The position numbers and the translations under genes were made by a program. Below the pieces are notes generated by a model. The model was given only the letters and a program-made list of their open reading frames with translations. It was not told the DNA's origin and did no database searches. Positions 1 through 7,079 of a DNA stretch of 9,904 nt are shown piece after piece (the stretch's first letter is position 1; the number at the start of each line of letters is the position of its first letter). Source of the DNA: Rhizobiales bacterium UBA3584. GTDB lineage: Bacteria; Pseudomonadota; Alphaproteobacteria; Rhizobiales; Devosiaceae. The stretch is taken from positions 1-9,904 of the forward strand of contig DFMV01000032.1 in the NCBI GenBank assembly GCA_002375765.1. Reading direction: 5' to 3'.

Positions 1-247
1 CTAATTTTGCACCGCCGTTCTCAGCCTCGCCCATGCCCGCAGCGCCATTGCCGAGTGGGTCGATGATTTCAATACCACAAGGCCACATTCCTCGCTCGGC
101 TATCGGACTCCGGCAGCCTACGCCGAGGCCCTCGCCGCAACCGGCTCCAGCGCTCCGCAACGTGAAGGCTCCGCGCCTCCGCCGGTTGCTCACCCCGCGC
201 CATATGGCGTATCAGAAACGGTCGAGGCTCCAATCGCTGCTGGATGA
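1..247 (+). pseudogene. C-terminal fragment of an IS3-family transposase (integrase core)
   Basis: Reading in the frame of codon 29-31 gives SLAHARSAIAEWVDDFNTTR followed by PHSSLGYRTPAAYAEAL, then a Pro/Ala-rich tail ending at the TGA at 245-247. The block around RPHSSLGYRTPA, after the WxxxxNxxR pattern, is the conserved C-terminal end of the DDE integrase core of IS3-family OrfB. The catalytic residues lie upstream and outside the window. The same frame meets a stop (TAA) at 2-4. Reading frame 1 through bases 1-20 gives a stretch starting L-I-L-H that could be a degraded continuation, so a +1 frameshift near 13-22 is likely but rests on only a few codons. The gene overlaps the lacI-family gene in antisense over 190-247. 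The family call is firm; the subgroup is uncertain, and the activity of the copy cannot be judged from this tail. Confidence 0.75.
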
Positions 248-1269
248 AAAGTCCGTGGCAGGTCAGTCGAAGCCTTAATCGCGAGTTGCATCCGGTAGAA
301 GTGGTTCTCGGGTTCGGATGTTTCGATGCCCTCGATGCGATCTATGAGGCGGTTGGCGCAGTCTTTTGCCATGACTTCCTCGTTGAATGTGACCGAGGTC
401 ACCCGAGGACGTGTGAACTCCTGCAGCGAGTCTCCGAAGGTGGCGAGGGAAACGTTGTCGGGCACATTGAGCCCGTGATCGTGGAGGGCCGCCAGTGCGC
501 CAACAGCGATGGCATCATTGAAGCATACCACCGCTGAAAAGCCTCGGGCTTCAGCAATCGCTGCCTGCAGGGCCTGATAACCGGCGTCGGGGGAGTAGTT
601 TGAGGTGCGCTGCGCGATGAGCCGGGCTTGGGGGCCGCGGTCGCTGAGGCCTGACAACAAGCCTTGCTGACGGAGTTCCGAGGAGCGTGACTGGTCGGGC
701 GCGAGGAACAGGACCTGTTGGTGGCCGATCTGGGAAAGGTAGCGGCCGAGCTGTTCGCCAGCCTCCCTCTCGTCCCAGAGGTAGCAATCGCGGCCCGCAA
801 TCGGCCAAGACCCCGCAATGCCTGCGGCGTGAATGCCGCGACGCGCGAGACGATCGATATCCTCGGCCAGACGTACGATACTCCAGCTCATGGTCAGGAA
901 GGCACCGTCGACCCTCAGCTCAACGATTTTCTTGAGAGCCGACTGCACGTCATCTGGCGTTCCAGACGCATCGACCAGCACCATGGAATAGCCTCGCTTG
1001 TTGGCGACGCGGGTGACGTGATCGAATATGCGCAGGAAGCCGGCATTGCCGATATCCGGTGTGAGATAGGCGAGCGTCCGGCTGGTCTTCCGGTTCAGAG
1101 ACCTTGCCTGCTGGTTGGGATGAAAATCGAGCTGCTCTGACGCCTGTTCCACCCTTTTGCGGAGTTCGGGCGAGACGGGTTTGTTGGCATTCATCACAGC
1201 CGAAACGGTCGAGATGGACACGCCCGCGACCCGCGCGACATCCTTGATGGTGGGCAGTTTCTTTTTCAT
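190..1269 (-). CDS. LacI-family transcriptional repressor with IS-altered C-terminus
   Basis: A 359-residue LacI/GalR-family regulator, cytoplasmic and DNA-binding. Residues 7-26 form the helix-turn-helix (TIKDVARVAGVSISTVSAVM). The hinge helix follows at about 52-58 (NQQARSL). The rest is a periplasmic-binding-protein-like effector domain, containing for example CFNDAIAVGAL at 249-259 and a VSLATFGD segment. The start at 1269 is the only one that keeps the full HTH; its ribosome-binding site is weak (AAGTCTGAG). It is the last gene of the operon, 47 bp after the DUF2961 gene. The probable targets are the palindromes at 9002-9015 and 9103-9116. Native sequence ends at about residue 335 (LAIKAST); the last 24 residues are read from the inverted repeat and antisense strand of the IS3 element. 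Family members usually end a few residues after a segment like this, so the effector core is probably intact. The ligand is inferred to be a sugar. Confidence 0.93.
   Translation of the reverse strand: MKKKLPTIKDVARVAGVSISTVSAVMNANKPVSPELRKRVEQASEQLDFHPNQQARSLNRKTSRTLAYLTPDIGNAGFLRIFDHVTRVANKRGYSMVLVDASGTPDDVQSALKKIVELRVDGAFLTMSWSIVRLAEDIDRLARRGIHAAGIAGSWPIAGRDCYLWDEREAGEQLGRYLSQIGHQQVLFLAPDQSRSSELRQQGLLSGLSDRGPQARLIAQRTSNYSPDAGYQALQAAIAEARGFSAVVCFNDAIAVGALAALHDHGLNVPDNVSLATFGDSLQEFTRPRVTSVTFNEEVMAKDCANRLIDRIEGIETSEPENHFYRMQLAIKASTDLPRTFHPAAIGASTVSDTPYGAG
241..265 (-). repeat. Terminal inverted repeat (right end) of the IS3-family element
   Basis: The roughly 25 bp at the IS edge read outward-to-inward as TGACCTGCCACGGACTTTTC followed by ATCCA. 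The transposase stop codon (245-247) lies inside it, a usual arrangement in compact IS3 elements. The exact length of the repeat is unknown because the left end is missing. Confidence 0.5.
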
Positions 1270-1294
1270 CTCAGACTTGATCCGCTGCTAGCGC

Positions 1295-1308
1295 TGATCG
1301 ATCGGTCA
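1295..1308. other. Imperfect dyad in the DUF2961-lacI gap
   Basis: TGATCGATCGGTCA matches its own reverse complement at 12 of 14 positions. It lies in the 47-bp gap between the DUF2961 stop and the repressor start. It does not resemble the GCGAAA half-sites found in front of the operon, and no T-run follows, so neither an operator nor a terminator is supported. No separate promoter for the repressor is visible. Confidence 0.25.
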
Positions 1309-1316
1309 TTGCCAAC

Positions 1317-2846
1317 TCAATTCAGACCGCCATCCTTGACACTCGGGGTGATCAGTACTCCGGACGCATCCCGGGCAGAAAGGGCAAAAGCCCAGCCGCC
1401 CCAGCTGCGGGCAAATGTATTTGTAAGAATAACTTGAATGGAATTGTCGCCGGTCTTGAGCTCGGCCTCAATAGTGGCCGTATCAAAGTAGGCATGCTTC
1501 CCCAATTCTATAGGTTCGCCGCCATTGATGCGAATATAGGCTTCGTCGTCGTAAGAACAGCGAATAGTGACCGGGCCGTCCTCTCCCATATGGAGATTGG
1601 TGAAGGCGGTGGCGACCGAGTTAAAGCCGGGAGCCACGCCCAGCGCCTTGGGACGGTACATGTGGAAGAAGTCCACAAAACCGCCGGTTTCGCGCCAGCG
1701 TTTCCAGAACGGCTTCGTCTGCGGATGATCAGCGGGCACATCCTTGGTCCAGTGGGAATCGGCGTCCCAATCCACATCGGGAACCAAGCTGGTGTCAGGT
1801 GACATGCTGAAGAGCTGATCGAGGCTCGATTGCTTGAGCGGCATGGCACCGCACAGCCACCATTCGCCCACGCCTTCGTGGCGAATGTCGTGCTCGTGGG
1901 CCGGCAGCGGCTGATCGGGAAGGATGGACTGATCCTTGGGAATTTCGAAGAAGTCCCGGTGTTCGCCTTCCTGATACCAATAGGCCACAGAGGAAATGTC
2001 GTTGCCGATGCAACCGAAGCGGAATTGGAAGGATTCTTCGAACTCGTATCGCTCGGAGACATAGAAGCGGAAGGCGTTCATCTTGACGAAGGGCTGCGGC
2101 TTGCCGCGATCGACATAGGTGTAGAGCGGCATTCCCGAATAGAGGTGGGATTCGGCATTGTGGATGACGCCGCCATAGCCGACGCCGAAAGCATCCTCGC
2201 CGCCCGCGCCGTGGATATAGGACGGTGTCTCCGTCTTGCCGTCGATATAGATCTGCTCGGCACCGGCATGTGACCAGCGCTCGGACGTGTCGTGCTGGCA
2301 AAGGCTATAGGAATAGCCCATGAAGCGGCCGCGCCCGACGGCATCCATGATGAGATATTCTTCACCATAGGCGGGGGCGGGAAATGCCCGGCGCCACTTT
2401 GCGTGGAAGCGCATGTCTTCTTCGAGCGGTTCGTCAAAGCGGCTCCAGTCGATGAAGATGAAGGCGCCGCCCTCCTCATCACCGGCTTCCAGCTCGATCC
2501 GCGCGGACTTGGCGAAAGGCATCGGGAAATAGCAGCTGTAACCGGTCTGGTGCTTGACCGAGAAGAAGGCGTTGTTGACCGGATAATAGATCTCACCAAA
2601 GCCGACACCGAAAAAGTCCGCGATGGGCGCTTCAACGCTGGGCGACTCCTCGCCGTCCCAGTAGATTTTGAGGATCAGCTGGCGCCCGAGATTGGGCTTG
2701 CGGTGCAGAACAATGTTGAAGCAGGTGATGCAGCCTGGCCCCTCAAATTCTGCGACCTGCAGGGTCTCCCGCGGCTTAAGCGAATGCACATAGGACAATT
2801 TGGCCGGACGGGACTTCTTCGGCAGGTTCAGCAAGTCGTTGATCAT
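1317..2846 (-). CDS. DUF2961 / GH172-like putative glycoside hydrolase
   Basis: A 509-residue protein with an N-terminal DUF2961 domain (about residues 30-285) and a C-terminal beta-sandwich (about 405-495). The N-terminal domain shows the family pattern PGCITCFNIVLH, then IYWDGEESPSVEAPIADFFG at 61-80. It also has IHGAGGEDAFG at 211-221, the counterpart of the GTGTEDYF motif in DUF2961 proteins, with E217 a candidate catalytic acid. The C-terminal part (DDEAYIRINGG at 433-443, and a Trp-rich SWGGWAFALSARD at 481-493) resembles an accessory carbohydrate-binding or PA14-like fold. DUF2961 includes GH172 enzymes acting on difructose dianhydride and on D-arabinofuranose or D-fructofuranose linkages. 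No signal peptide is visible, so it probably acts in the cytoplasm on imported oligosaccharide. It follows the OppF gene by 34 bp and has a GAGAAGAG ribosome-binding site. Family membership is solid; the substrate is inference and I could not align the second catalytic residue. Confidence 0.85.
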   Translation of the reverse strand: MINDLLNLPKKSRPAKLSYVHSLKPRETLQVAEFEGPGCITCFNIVLHRKPNLGRQLILKIYWDGEESPSVEAPIADFFGVGFGEIYYPVNNAFFSVKHQTGYSCYFPMPFAKSARIELEAGDEEGGAFIFIDWSRFDEPLEEDMRFHAKWRRAFPAPAYGEEYLIMDAVGRGRFMGYSYSLCQHDTSERWSHAGAEQIYIDGKTETPSYIHGAGGEDAFGVGYGGVIHNAESHLYSGMPLYTYVDRGKPQPFVKMNAFRFYVSERYEFEESFQFRFGCIGNDISSVAYWYQEGEHRDFFEIPKDQSILPDQPLPAHEHDIRHEGVGEWWLCGAMPLKQSSLDQLFSMSPDTSLVPDVDWDADSHWTKDVPADHPQTKPFWKRWRETGGFVDFFHMYRPKALGVAPGFNSVATAFTNLHMGEDGPVTIRCSYDDEAYIRINGGEPIELGKHAYFDTATIEAELKTGDNSIQVILTNTFARSWGGWAFALSARDASGVLITPSVKDGGLN

Positions 2847-2880
2847 TATCGTCTCTTCTCAGGTGAATATGTCGAGGCGC

Positions 2881-3882
2881 CTAAGCCCCGGTCAGGTTGA
2901 GCTTTTCAGCATGATGGCAGGCGACCCTTCCCGGTTTTCCGGGAACAGGGCGAAGTAGTGGTTTCTGGCTGGCGCACAGGTCGGTGGCATGCGCACACCG
3001 GGTGCGGAAATGGCAGCCGCTGGGCGGGTTGGCGGGATTGGGCGGATCGCCCTTGAGCACGATGCGGGAGCGGCCGGTCGCTGCATGGTGACCTGGCACT
3101 GCCGACAATAGAGCTTCGGTGTAGGGATGCTGCGGGGAAGCGCAGACCCGATAAGCGGGCCCCTCCTCAACAATCTTGCCGAGATACATGACAATGATGC
3201 GATCACTGACATGACGCACGATCTTGAGGTCGTGACTGATGAACAGGAAGGAGAGGTCGCGCTCCCGCTGCAAGTTTAGGAACAGATTGACGATCTGCGC
3301 CTGGACCGAAACGTCGAGCGCCGACACGGCCTCATCGGCAATAACGAGCCTGGGATTGAGGGCAATGGCACGGGCAAGCGCGATACGCTGTCTTTGCCCG
3401 CCGGAAAAGGCGTGCGGATATCGCTCCATACTGCGTTCGGGCAGCCCCACCGCTTCGAGCAGCTGGCCCACGCGTTCCGTCAGTTTCCGGCCGCGAAGCC
3501 CCTCCATCAGACGCAATGGCTCCCCTATGGAAAAGCGGATCGGCTTGCGCGGATTGAGAGAGGACACCGGATCCTGAAAGACCATGCTCATCTCGCGCCG
3601 AAACGGCATCAGCGCGCGATTTTTCAAGGTGGAGATATCCACCATTTCGCCGTCGCGGGCGAACTGGACCGAGCCGCTGGTCGGTTCGTAGATGCGAATG
3701 ATCGTGCGACCGAGCGTGGATTTTCCGCAGCCGCTCTCTCCGACAACACCGACTGTTTCACCTGCATTGATCTCGAGGTCGACGCCATCGACGGCACGTA
3801 AGGCATAACCGCCTTTCCCGCCAAAATGCTTTGAAAGGTCCGTCACGCGGAGCAGTGGGGTGGTTGATGCCAAGTCGTTCAT
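2881..3882 (-). CDS. OppF/DppF-type ABC transporter ATP-binding protein
   Basis: A 333-residue nucleotide-binding subunit on the inner face of the membrane. It shows Walker [10 protein letters not shown] (48-56), Q-loop Q103, signature SGGQRQR (160-166), Walker B with [10 protein letters not shown] (181-190, catalytic E184) and H-loop H217. DEAVSALD instead of DEPTTALD is typical of the OppF half of the pair. The C-terminal oligopeptide/dipeptide extension carries [16 protein letters not shown], with C290, C296 and C303, and a further C322. These match the cysteines that bind a 4Fe-4S cluster in some family members; a cluster here is inferred. Its start overlaps the end of the OppD gene by ATGA (3879-3882), so translation is probably coupled. 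It pairs with the preceding ATPase to power the two permeases. Substrate is probably an oligosaccharide, judged from operon context rather than from this protein. Confidence 0.93.
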   Translation of the reverse strand: MNDLASTTPLLRVTDLSKHFGGKGGYALRAVDGVDLEINAGETVGVVGESGCGKSTLGRTIIRIYEPTSGSVQFARDGEMVDISTLKNRALMPFRREMSMVFQDPVSSLNPRKPIRFSIGEPLRLMEGLRGRKLTERVGQLLEAVGLPERSMERYPHAFSGGQRQRIALARAIALNPRLVIADEAVSALDVSVQAQIVNLFLNLQRERDLSFLFISHDLKIVRHVSDRIIVMYLGKIVEEGPAYRVCASPQHPYTEALLSAVPGHHAATGRSRIVLKGDPPNPANPPSGCHFRTRCAHATDLCASQKPLLRPVPGKPGRVACHHAEKLNLTGA

Positions 3883-4892
3883 TCTGCTCCCCAGCTTTCG
3901 TCATACATCCAGCAATAGACCTCGCGGTCCCCGACCTCGATGGGAGGAGGCGTTTGGGCGCACTGCGGACGCGCATGCGCGCAGCGGGCTGCAAAGACGC
4001 AGCCCACCGGCTCGCTGGATAGTTCCGGTATGTTGCCGGGCAGCGCGTTGAGGCGTGATTTGCTCTCGGAGTCAAAGCTCGGCGTGGCGGCAAGCAGGGC
4101 CTGAGTGTAGGGATGCTTGGGATCGGCGATCACGTCGGCGGTGCGGCCATTTTCGACGACTTTGCCCAGATACATGACCAGCAGCCAGTCGGCGACTTCC
4201 TCGACCAGGCCCAGATCGTGGGTGATGAAGATCACCGACATGCCGAGCCGCCGCTGGACGGATTTGAGCAGTTCGACGATCTGCGCCTGAATGGTGACAT
4301 CGAGCGCCGTTGTGGGCTCATCTGCGATCAGTAGATCGGGTTCGGATGCCAGGGCGATGGCAATCATCACGCGTTGGCGCATCCCTCCGGACAATTGGTG
4401 CGGGTGCTTGTGGATCGTCTCTTCCGGCGCGGAGATGCCGACAAGACGAAGCAGGTCAATCGCGCGCGCATCCTGTTGCTTGCGGTTCGGGAAATCCGCT
4501 CTGTCCAACGCTTCGCGGATCTGCCAGCCAATGGAGAACATCGGGTGCAGCGACTTCATCGGCTCCTGAAAGATCACGGAGACAGTATGCGCGCGAATAT
4601 CGCGCAGCAGGCGACCGGATGCCTTTTGGTGGATGGTGTCCACCTCTCGGCCCTTGTGTGCGACAAGGATTTCGCCTTCGAACCTGGTCTGACTGCCGTG
4701 AATGAGGCGCGGGATGGATTGCGCTGTCACGCTTTTTCCCGAGCCGCTCTCTCCCACAATTCCGAGCGTTTCGCCGCGCGCCAGCGAGAAGCTGACCCCG
4801 TTTACGGCGTAAACCGTGCGGCGGGCAAGCGCGAACGAGACCTTGAGATCGCGTACGGAAACGACGGGGGCAGCTGCCTGAGAAGTGCTCAT
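3879..4892 (-). CDS. OppD/DppD-type ABC transporter ATP-binding protein
   Basis: A 337-residue ATPase, partner of the OppF-type subunit. Walker A is GESGSGKS (47-54), Q-loop Q109, signature LSGGMRQR (167-174), Walker B LLIADEPTTALD (187-198) and H-loop H225. The C-terminal extension has four conserved cysteines (C298, C304, C311, C327) in the pattern that ligates a 4Fe-4S cluster in some Opp/Dpp ATPases. The start at 4892 overlaps the upstream permease stop by ATGA. It is supported by a strong ribosome-binding site (GGAGGG, on the + strand at 4898-4903) inside the permease gene's last codons. Length and motifs are normal for the family. All catalytic residues are present, so the protein should be functional. 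Confidence 0.93.
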   Translation of the reverse strand: MSTSQAAAPVVSVRDLKVSFALARRTVYAVNGVSFSLARGETLGIVGESGSGKSVTAQSIPRLIHGSQTRFEGEILVAHKGREVDTIHQKASGRLLRDIRAHTVSVIFQEPMKSLHPMFSIGWQIREALDRADFPNRKQQDARAIDLLRLVGISAPEETIHKHPHQLSGGMRQRVMIAIALASEPDLLIADEPTTALDVTIQAQIVELLKSVQRRLGMSVIFITHDLGLVEEVADWLLVMYLGKVVENGRTADVIADPKHPYTQALLAATPSFDSESKSRLNALPGNIPELSSEPVGCVFAARCAHARPQCAQTPPPIEVGDREVYCWMYDESWGAE

Positions 4893-6028
4893 GTCCGCCC
4901 TCCCGGATCCGTGGCGTCACGCAGCCCGTCTCCGACGAAATTGAAGGCAAGGACCGCCAGAATGATCGGCACTGCCGCCGACACGACCACCCAAGGCTGA
5001 GTGGCGACGACGTTGATATCCTGACTAGTCTGAAGAAGCGTGCCCCAGCTGACCATAGGGGGTCGGATACCGAGACCAAGGAAGCTGAGTGCGGTTTCGC
5101 CGAGGATCATATTTGGAATGGCCAGCGTCAGCGCCACGATGATGTAGCTGAAATTGCCCGGCAGCAGGTGCTGGATGACGATCCACCATGTGCCCCCGCC
5201 ATTGATGCGGGCGGCTTCGATATATTCCTCGTTTTTCAGCGAAAGCGTGATGCCGCGCACCACCCGCGCCAGGGACGCCCAACCAATAAACGAGATGATG
5301 ATACTCATCACGAAGAAGACGTTGAGCGGCGACCAGGTGCTCGGCACGGCAGCGCTGAAGGCCATCCAGAGGGGAATGGTGGGAAAGCTCAAGAGCACTT
5401 CGATCAGGCGCTGAATCGTGTTGTCGACCCAGCCACCAGCGAGGCCGGAAACGATGCCGGCTATGGTGCCGATGATCATGGAGATGGCAACACCGATAAG
5501 CCCGATGAGCAGCGACACGCGGCCACCATGGATGGTGCGGGACAGCATGTCCCTGCCCTGATTGTCCGTGCCCAGGAAGTGACCCGTCCCGTCCGAGAAG
5601 CCGAACAGTTTGTGTCGCAGCTCAAGTCCGAACATTTTGTAGGGCGCGGTCTCGGGGAAGATTTGAAGCGAGTGGCGGACGCTGGTGTCGGTGACATATT
5701 CACGTTTGAACGTGCGCGGGTTGGTGCGCTGCTCCATGGCGTAGACGAACGGGGTGTGCCATTGGCCCTCCTCGTCCACCAGTCGCAGGCCCTGTGGAGG
5801 GACGCTGATCGCGGTCATGAAACGTTCGGTCGGGCCATAAGGGGCTGTGAACTCCGCAGGCACGGCGATGAGATAAAACAGGGCGATGACCGTAAGGGCG
5901 ATCACCGCCAGCCGGTTCCGCATGAAGCGGATACGGATCAGCTGGCCGTGGGAGAGAGCCTGCTCGTGCGCCTGTTCCTCACCTGTCGTTTCGACGGACC
6001 GCATATCACGACTCAGATCGACACTCAT
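4889..6028 (-). CDS. DppC/OppC-type ABC transporter permease with long N-terminal periplasmic region
   Basis: A 379-residue inner-membrane permease. The first membrane segment is at about 38-58 (RLAVIALTVIALFYLIAVPA). A roughly 110-residue mostly polar stretch follows, then the conserved FLGTDNQGRDMLSR (151-164) and the core of five further hydrophobic segments from about 170 to 370. The EAA loop that docks the ATPases is EYIEAARINGGGTWW (268-282) followed by HLLPG, with the conserved ETALSFLGLG at 311-320. The length exceeds the roughly 300 residues of peptide DppC. The extra loop is seen in YejE-like and other large-substrate relatives, consistent with the unusually large binding protein of this operon. 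Start and stop are both coupled by ATGA overlaps to the neighbouring genes (6025-6028 and 4889-4892). A GAGG ribosome-binding site lies 8 bases before the ATG. Confidence 0.93.
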   Translation of the reverse strand: MSVDLSRDMRSVETTGEEQAHEQALSHGQLIRIRFMRNRLAVIALTVIALFYLIAVPAEFTAPYGPTERFMTAISVPPQGLRLVDEEGQWHTPFVYAMEQRTNPRTFKREYVTDTSVRHSLQIFPETAPYKMFGLELRHKLFGFSDGTGHFLGTDNQGRDMLSRTIHGGRVSLLIGLIGVAISMIIGTIAGIVSGLAGGWVDNTIQRLIEVLLSFPTIPLWMAFSAAVPSTWSPLNVFFVMSIIISFIGWASLARVVRGITLSLKNEEYIEAARINGGGTWWIVIQHLLPGNFSYIIVALTLAIPNMILGETALSFLGLGIRPPMVSWGTLLQTSQDINVVATQPWVVVSAAVPIILAVLAFNFVGDGLRDATDPGGRT

Positions 6029-7014
6029 TTCGAGATCCTCGGATCAAGCAGGCTGATAATGATGTCGGCCACAAAATTTGCGAGCACCAGAACGGCGGTC
6101 ATGATCAACAGGATGGTGGCCGCCAGATACATGTCCTGAGCCAGCAGGGCTTCGAGCAGCAACGGTCCGAGTGTGTTGAGCTGGAGAACGATTGAGGTGA
6201 CGATCTCGCCGCCAATGATGGTGGGCAGAGCCAGTGCGGTCGCGGAGACAACGGGATTGACCGCCACGCGCATGGCATGAAGCAGCACGACCGCGCTCTC
6301 GGCCACGCCTTTTGAGCGTGCCGTTGCGATATAGGGTTCGGGGAGCACTTCGAGCATGCGGGCGCGTACGACGCGGATCATGCCGGCGGCATTGGCCGAA
6401 CCGATGATGATCACGGGCAGCCACAGATGGGCGACGAAATCCCAGACACGCGCGAGATCCCATGGCGCAAAGACATATTCGGGCGATTGCAGTCCGAATT
6501 GCGGAGCCACACCGAAGAAGGTGATGGAGACATACATGAAGACGATGGCCAGCAGGAAGTTGGGCACCGCGAGGAAAAAGAAAACCAGAAGGGTGAGCGT
6601 GTTGTCCCAGATCGAATAGGGAAACACCGCTGCGATGGTGCCGATGCCCATTCCGACGATCAGCGTGAAAATGGTTGTGGCAAGGGCGAGGCTGAGACTG
6701 TTGGCGAGCCTGTCTCCGAGCAGTTCGGCCACGGGTTGTCTCAAGGCCAGAGAATAACCGAGGTCGCCCCTGACCAGACCGCTGATCCAGGTGAAGTAGC
6801 GGGTGTAAACCGGTTGGCTGAGCGCGAAGCGCTCTTCGATATAGCGCAGTTCGCCTTCGATCTGCTCCGCAGACACGTCGGACGCCTGCAGCTGTGCACG
6901 ATAGCTGCTGAGATAGCTGCCCTGGGGCAGCTCGATGGCGGCAAAACTGATGATCGAAGCCAGAACAAGCGTCACGAACATGCCGAGAAACTTGGAAGGC
7001 AGGTACCAGGTCAT
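6025..7014 (-). CDS. DppB/OppB-type ABC transporter permease
   Basis: A 329-residue inner-membrane permease. The first membrane segment is at about 10-28 (LGMFVTLVLASIISFAAIEL). A periplasmic loop of about 70 residues ends in GLVRGDLGYSLALRQPV (79-95), the signature position of DppB proteins. Further membrane segments lie at about 105-130, 138-165, 198-215, 255-280 and 298-322. The EAA-type coupling loop is EPYIATARSKGVAESAVVLLHAMRVA (226 onward, written here as the conserved YIATARSKG at 228-236). It forms the heterodimeric pore with the next permease, whose start overlaps its stop. The start at 7014 has an AGAAGAG ribosome-binding site 8 bases upstream. A 10-bp-stem hairpin separates it from the binding-protein gene and may lower its expression relative to that gene. 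Confidence 0.92.
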   Translation of the reverse strand: MTWYLPSKFLGMFVTLVLASIISFAAIELPQGSYLSSYRAQLQASDVSAEQIEGELRYIEERFALSQPVYTRYFTWISGLVRGDLGYSLALRQPVAELLGDRLANSLSLALATTIFTLIVGMGIGTIAAVFPYSIWDNTLTLLVFFFLAVPNFLLAIVFMYVSITFFGVAPQFGLQSPEYVFAPWDLARVWDFVAHLWLPVIIIGSANAAGMIRVVRARMLEVLPEPYIATARSKGVAESAVVLLHAMRVAVNPVVSATALALPTIIGGEIVTSIVLQLNTLGPLLLEALLAQDMYLAATILLIMTAVLVLANFVADIIISLLDPRISK

Positions 7015-7042
7015 GGAGTCAACTCTTCTTCGAAACGGTTTT

Positions 7043-7070
7043 GGACGCGCGGAGTTTAGGCCGCGCGCCC
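7043..7070 (-). promoter_or_regulatory. Intercistronic mRNA hairpin between binding-protein and permease genes
   Basis: On the transcribed strand GGGCGCGCGG and CCGCGCGTCC can pair over 10 bp with one G-U pair and an 8-base loop. It begins about 10 bases after the binding-protein stop. No run of U follows (the next bases are AAAACCG), so it is not a standard intrinsic terminator. A stable hairpin here is a known way to protect the 3' end of a binding-protein message and reduce expression of the membrane subunits. That role is inferred. Confidence 0.55.
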
Positions 7071-7079
7071 TTGGGAGGT

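Larger units (their letters stand above)
1..265 (+). mobile_element. Right end of an IS3-family insertion sequence
   Basis: This is the last part of an insertion sequence whose body lies left of the window. It contains the transposase tail and a short noncoding end. The outer boundary is placed at 265. Read inward on the - strand the end begins TGACCTGCCACGGACTTTTC, starting with TGA as IS3-family terminal repeats often do. The sequence just outside continues the LacI-family coding sequence without a break in frame, which supports the boundary. The other inverted repeat and the target duplication cannot be checked here. Confidence 0.65.

Noticed and set aside
33..278. 81-codon + strand open frame at the left edge
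   Set aside because: A different frame of the same strand reads the recognisable IS3 transposase C-terminus; this one has no family signature and runs past the IS boundary.
5168..6139. Long + strand open frame of 323 codons opposite the permease genes
   Set aside because: Antisense shadow; highly charged low-complexity protein with no family pattern, while the - strand shows clear permease motifs.
7031..7043. CGAAACGGTTTTG in the SBP-permease gap, resembling an operator
   Set aside because: Has an extra central base and a mismatched outer arm compared with GCGAAACGTTTCGC; it sits inside the operon next to a hairpin and no promoter is visible there.
7043..7070. Intrinsic terminator after the binding-protein gene
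   Set aside because: The stem is strong but is followed by AAAACCG rather than a T-run on the transcribed strand, and the downstream permeases need read-through.
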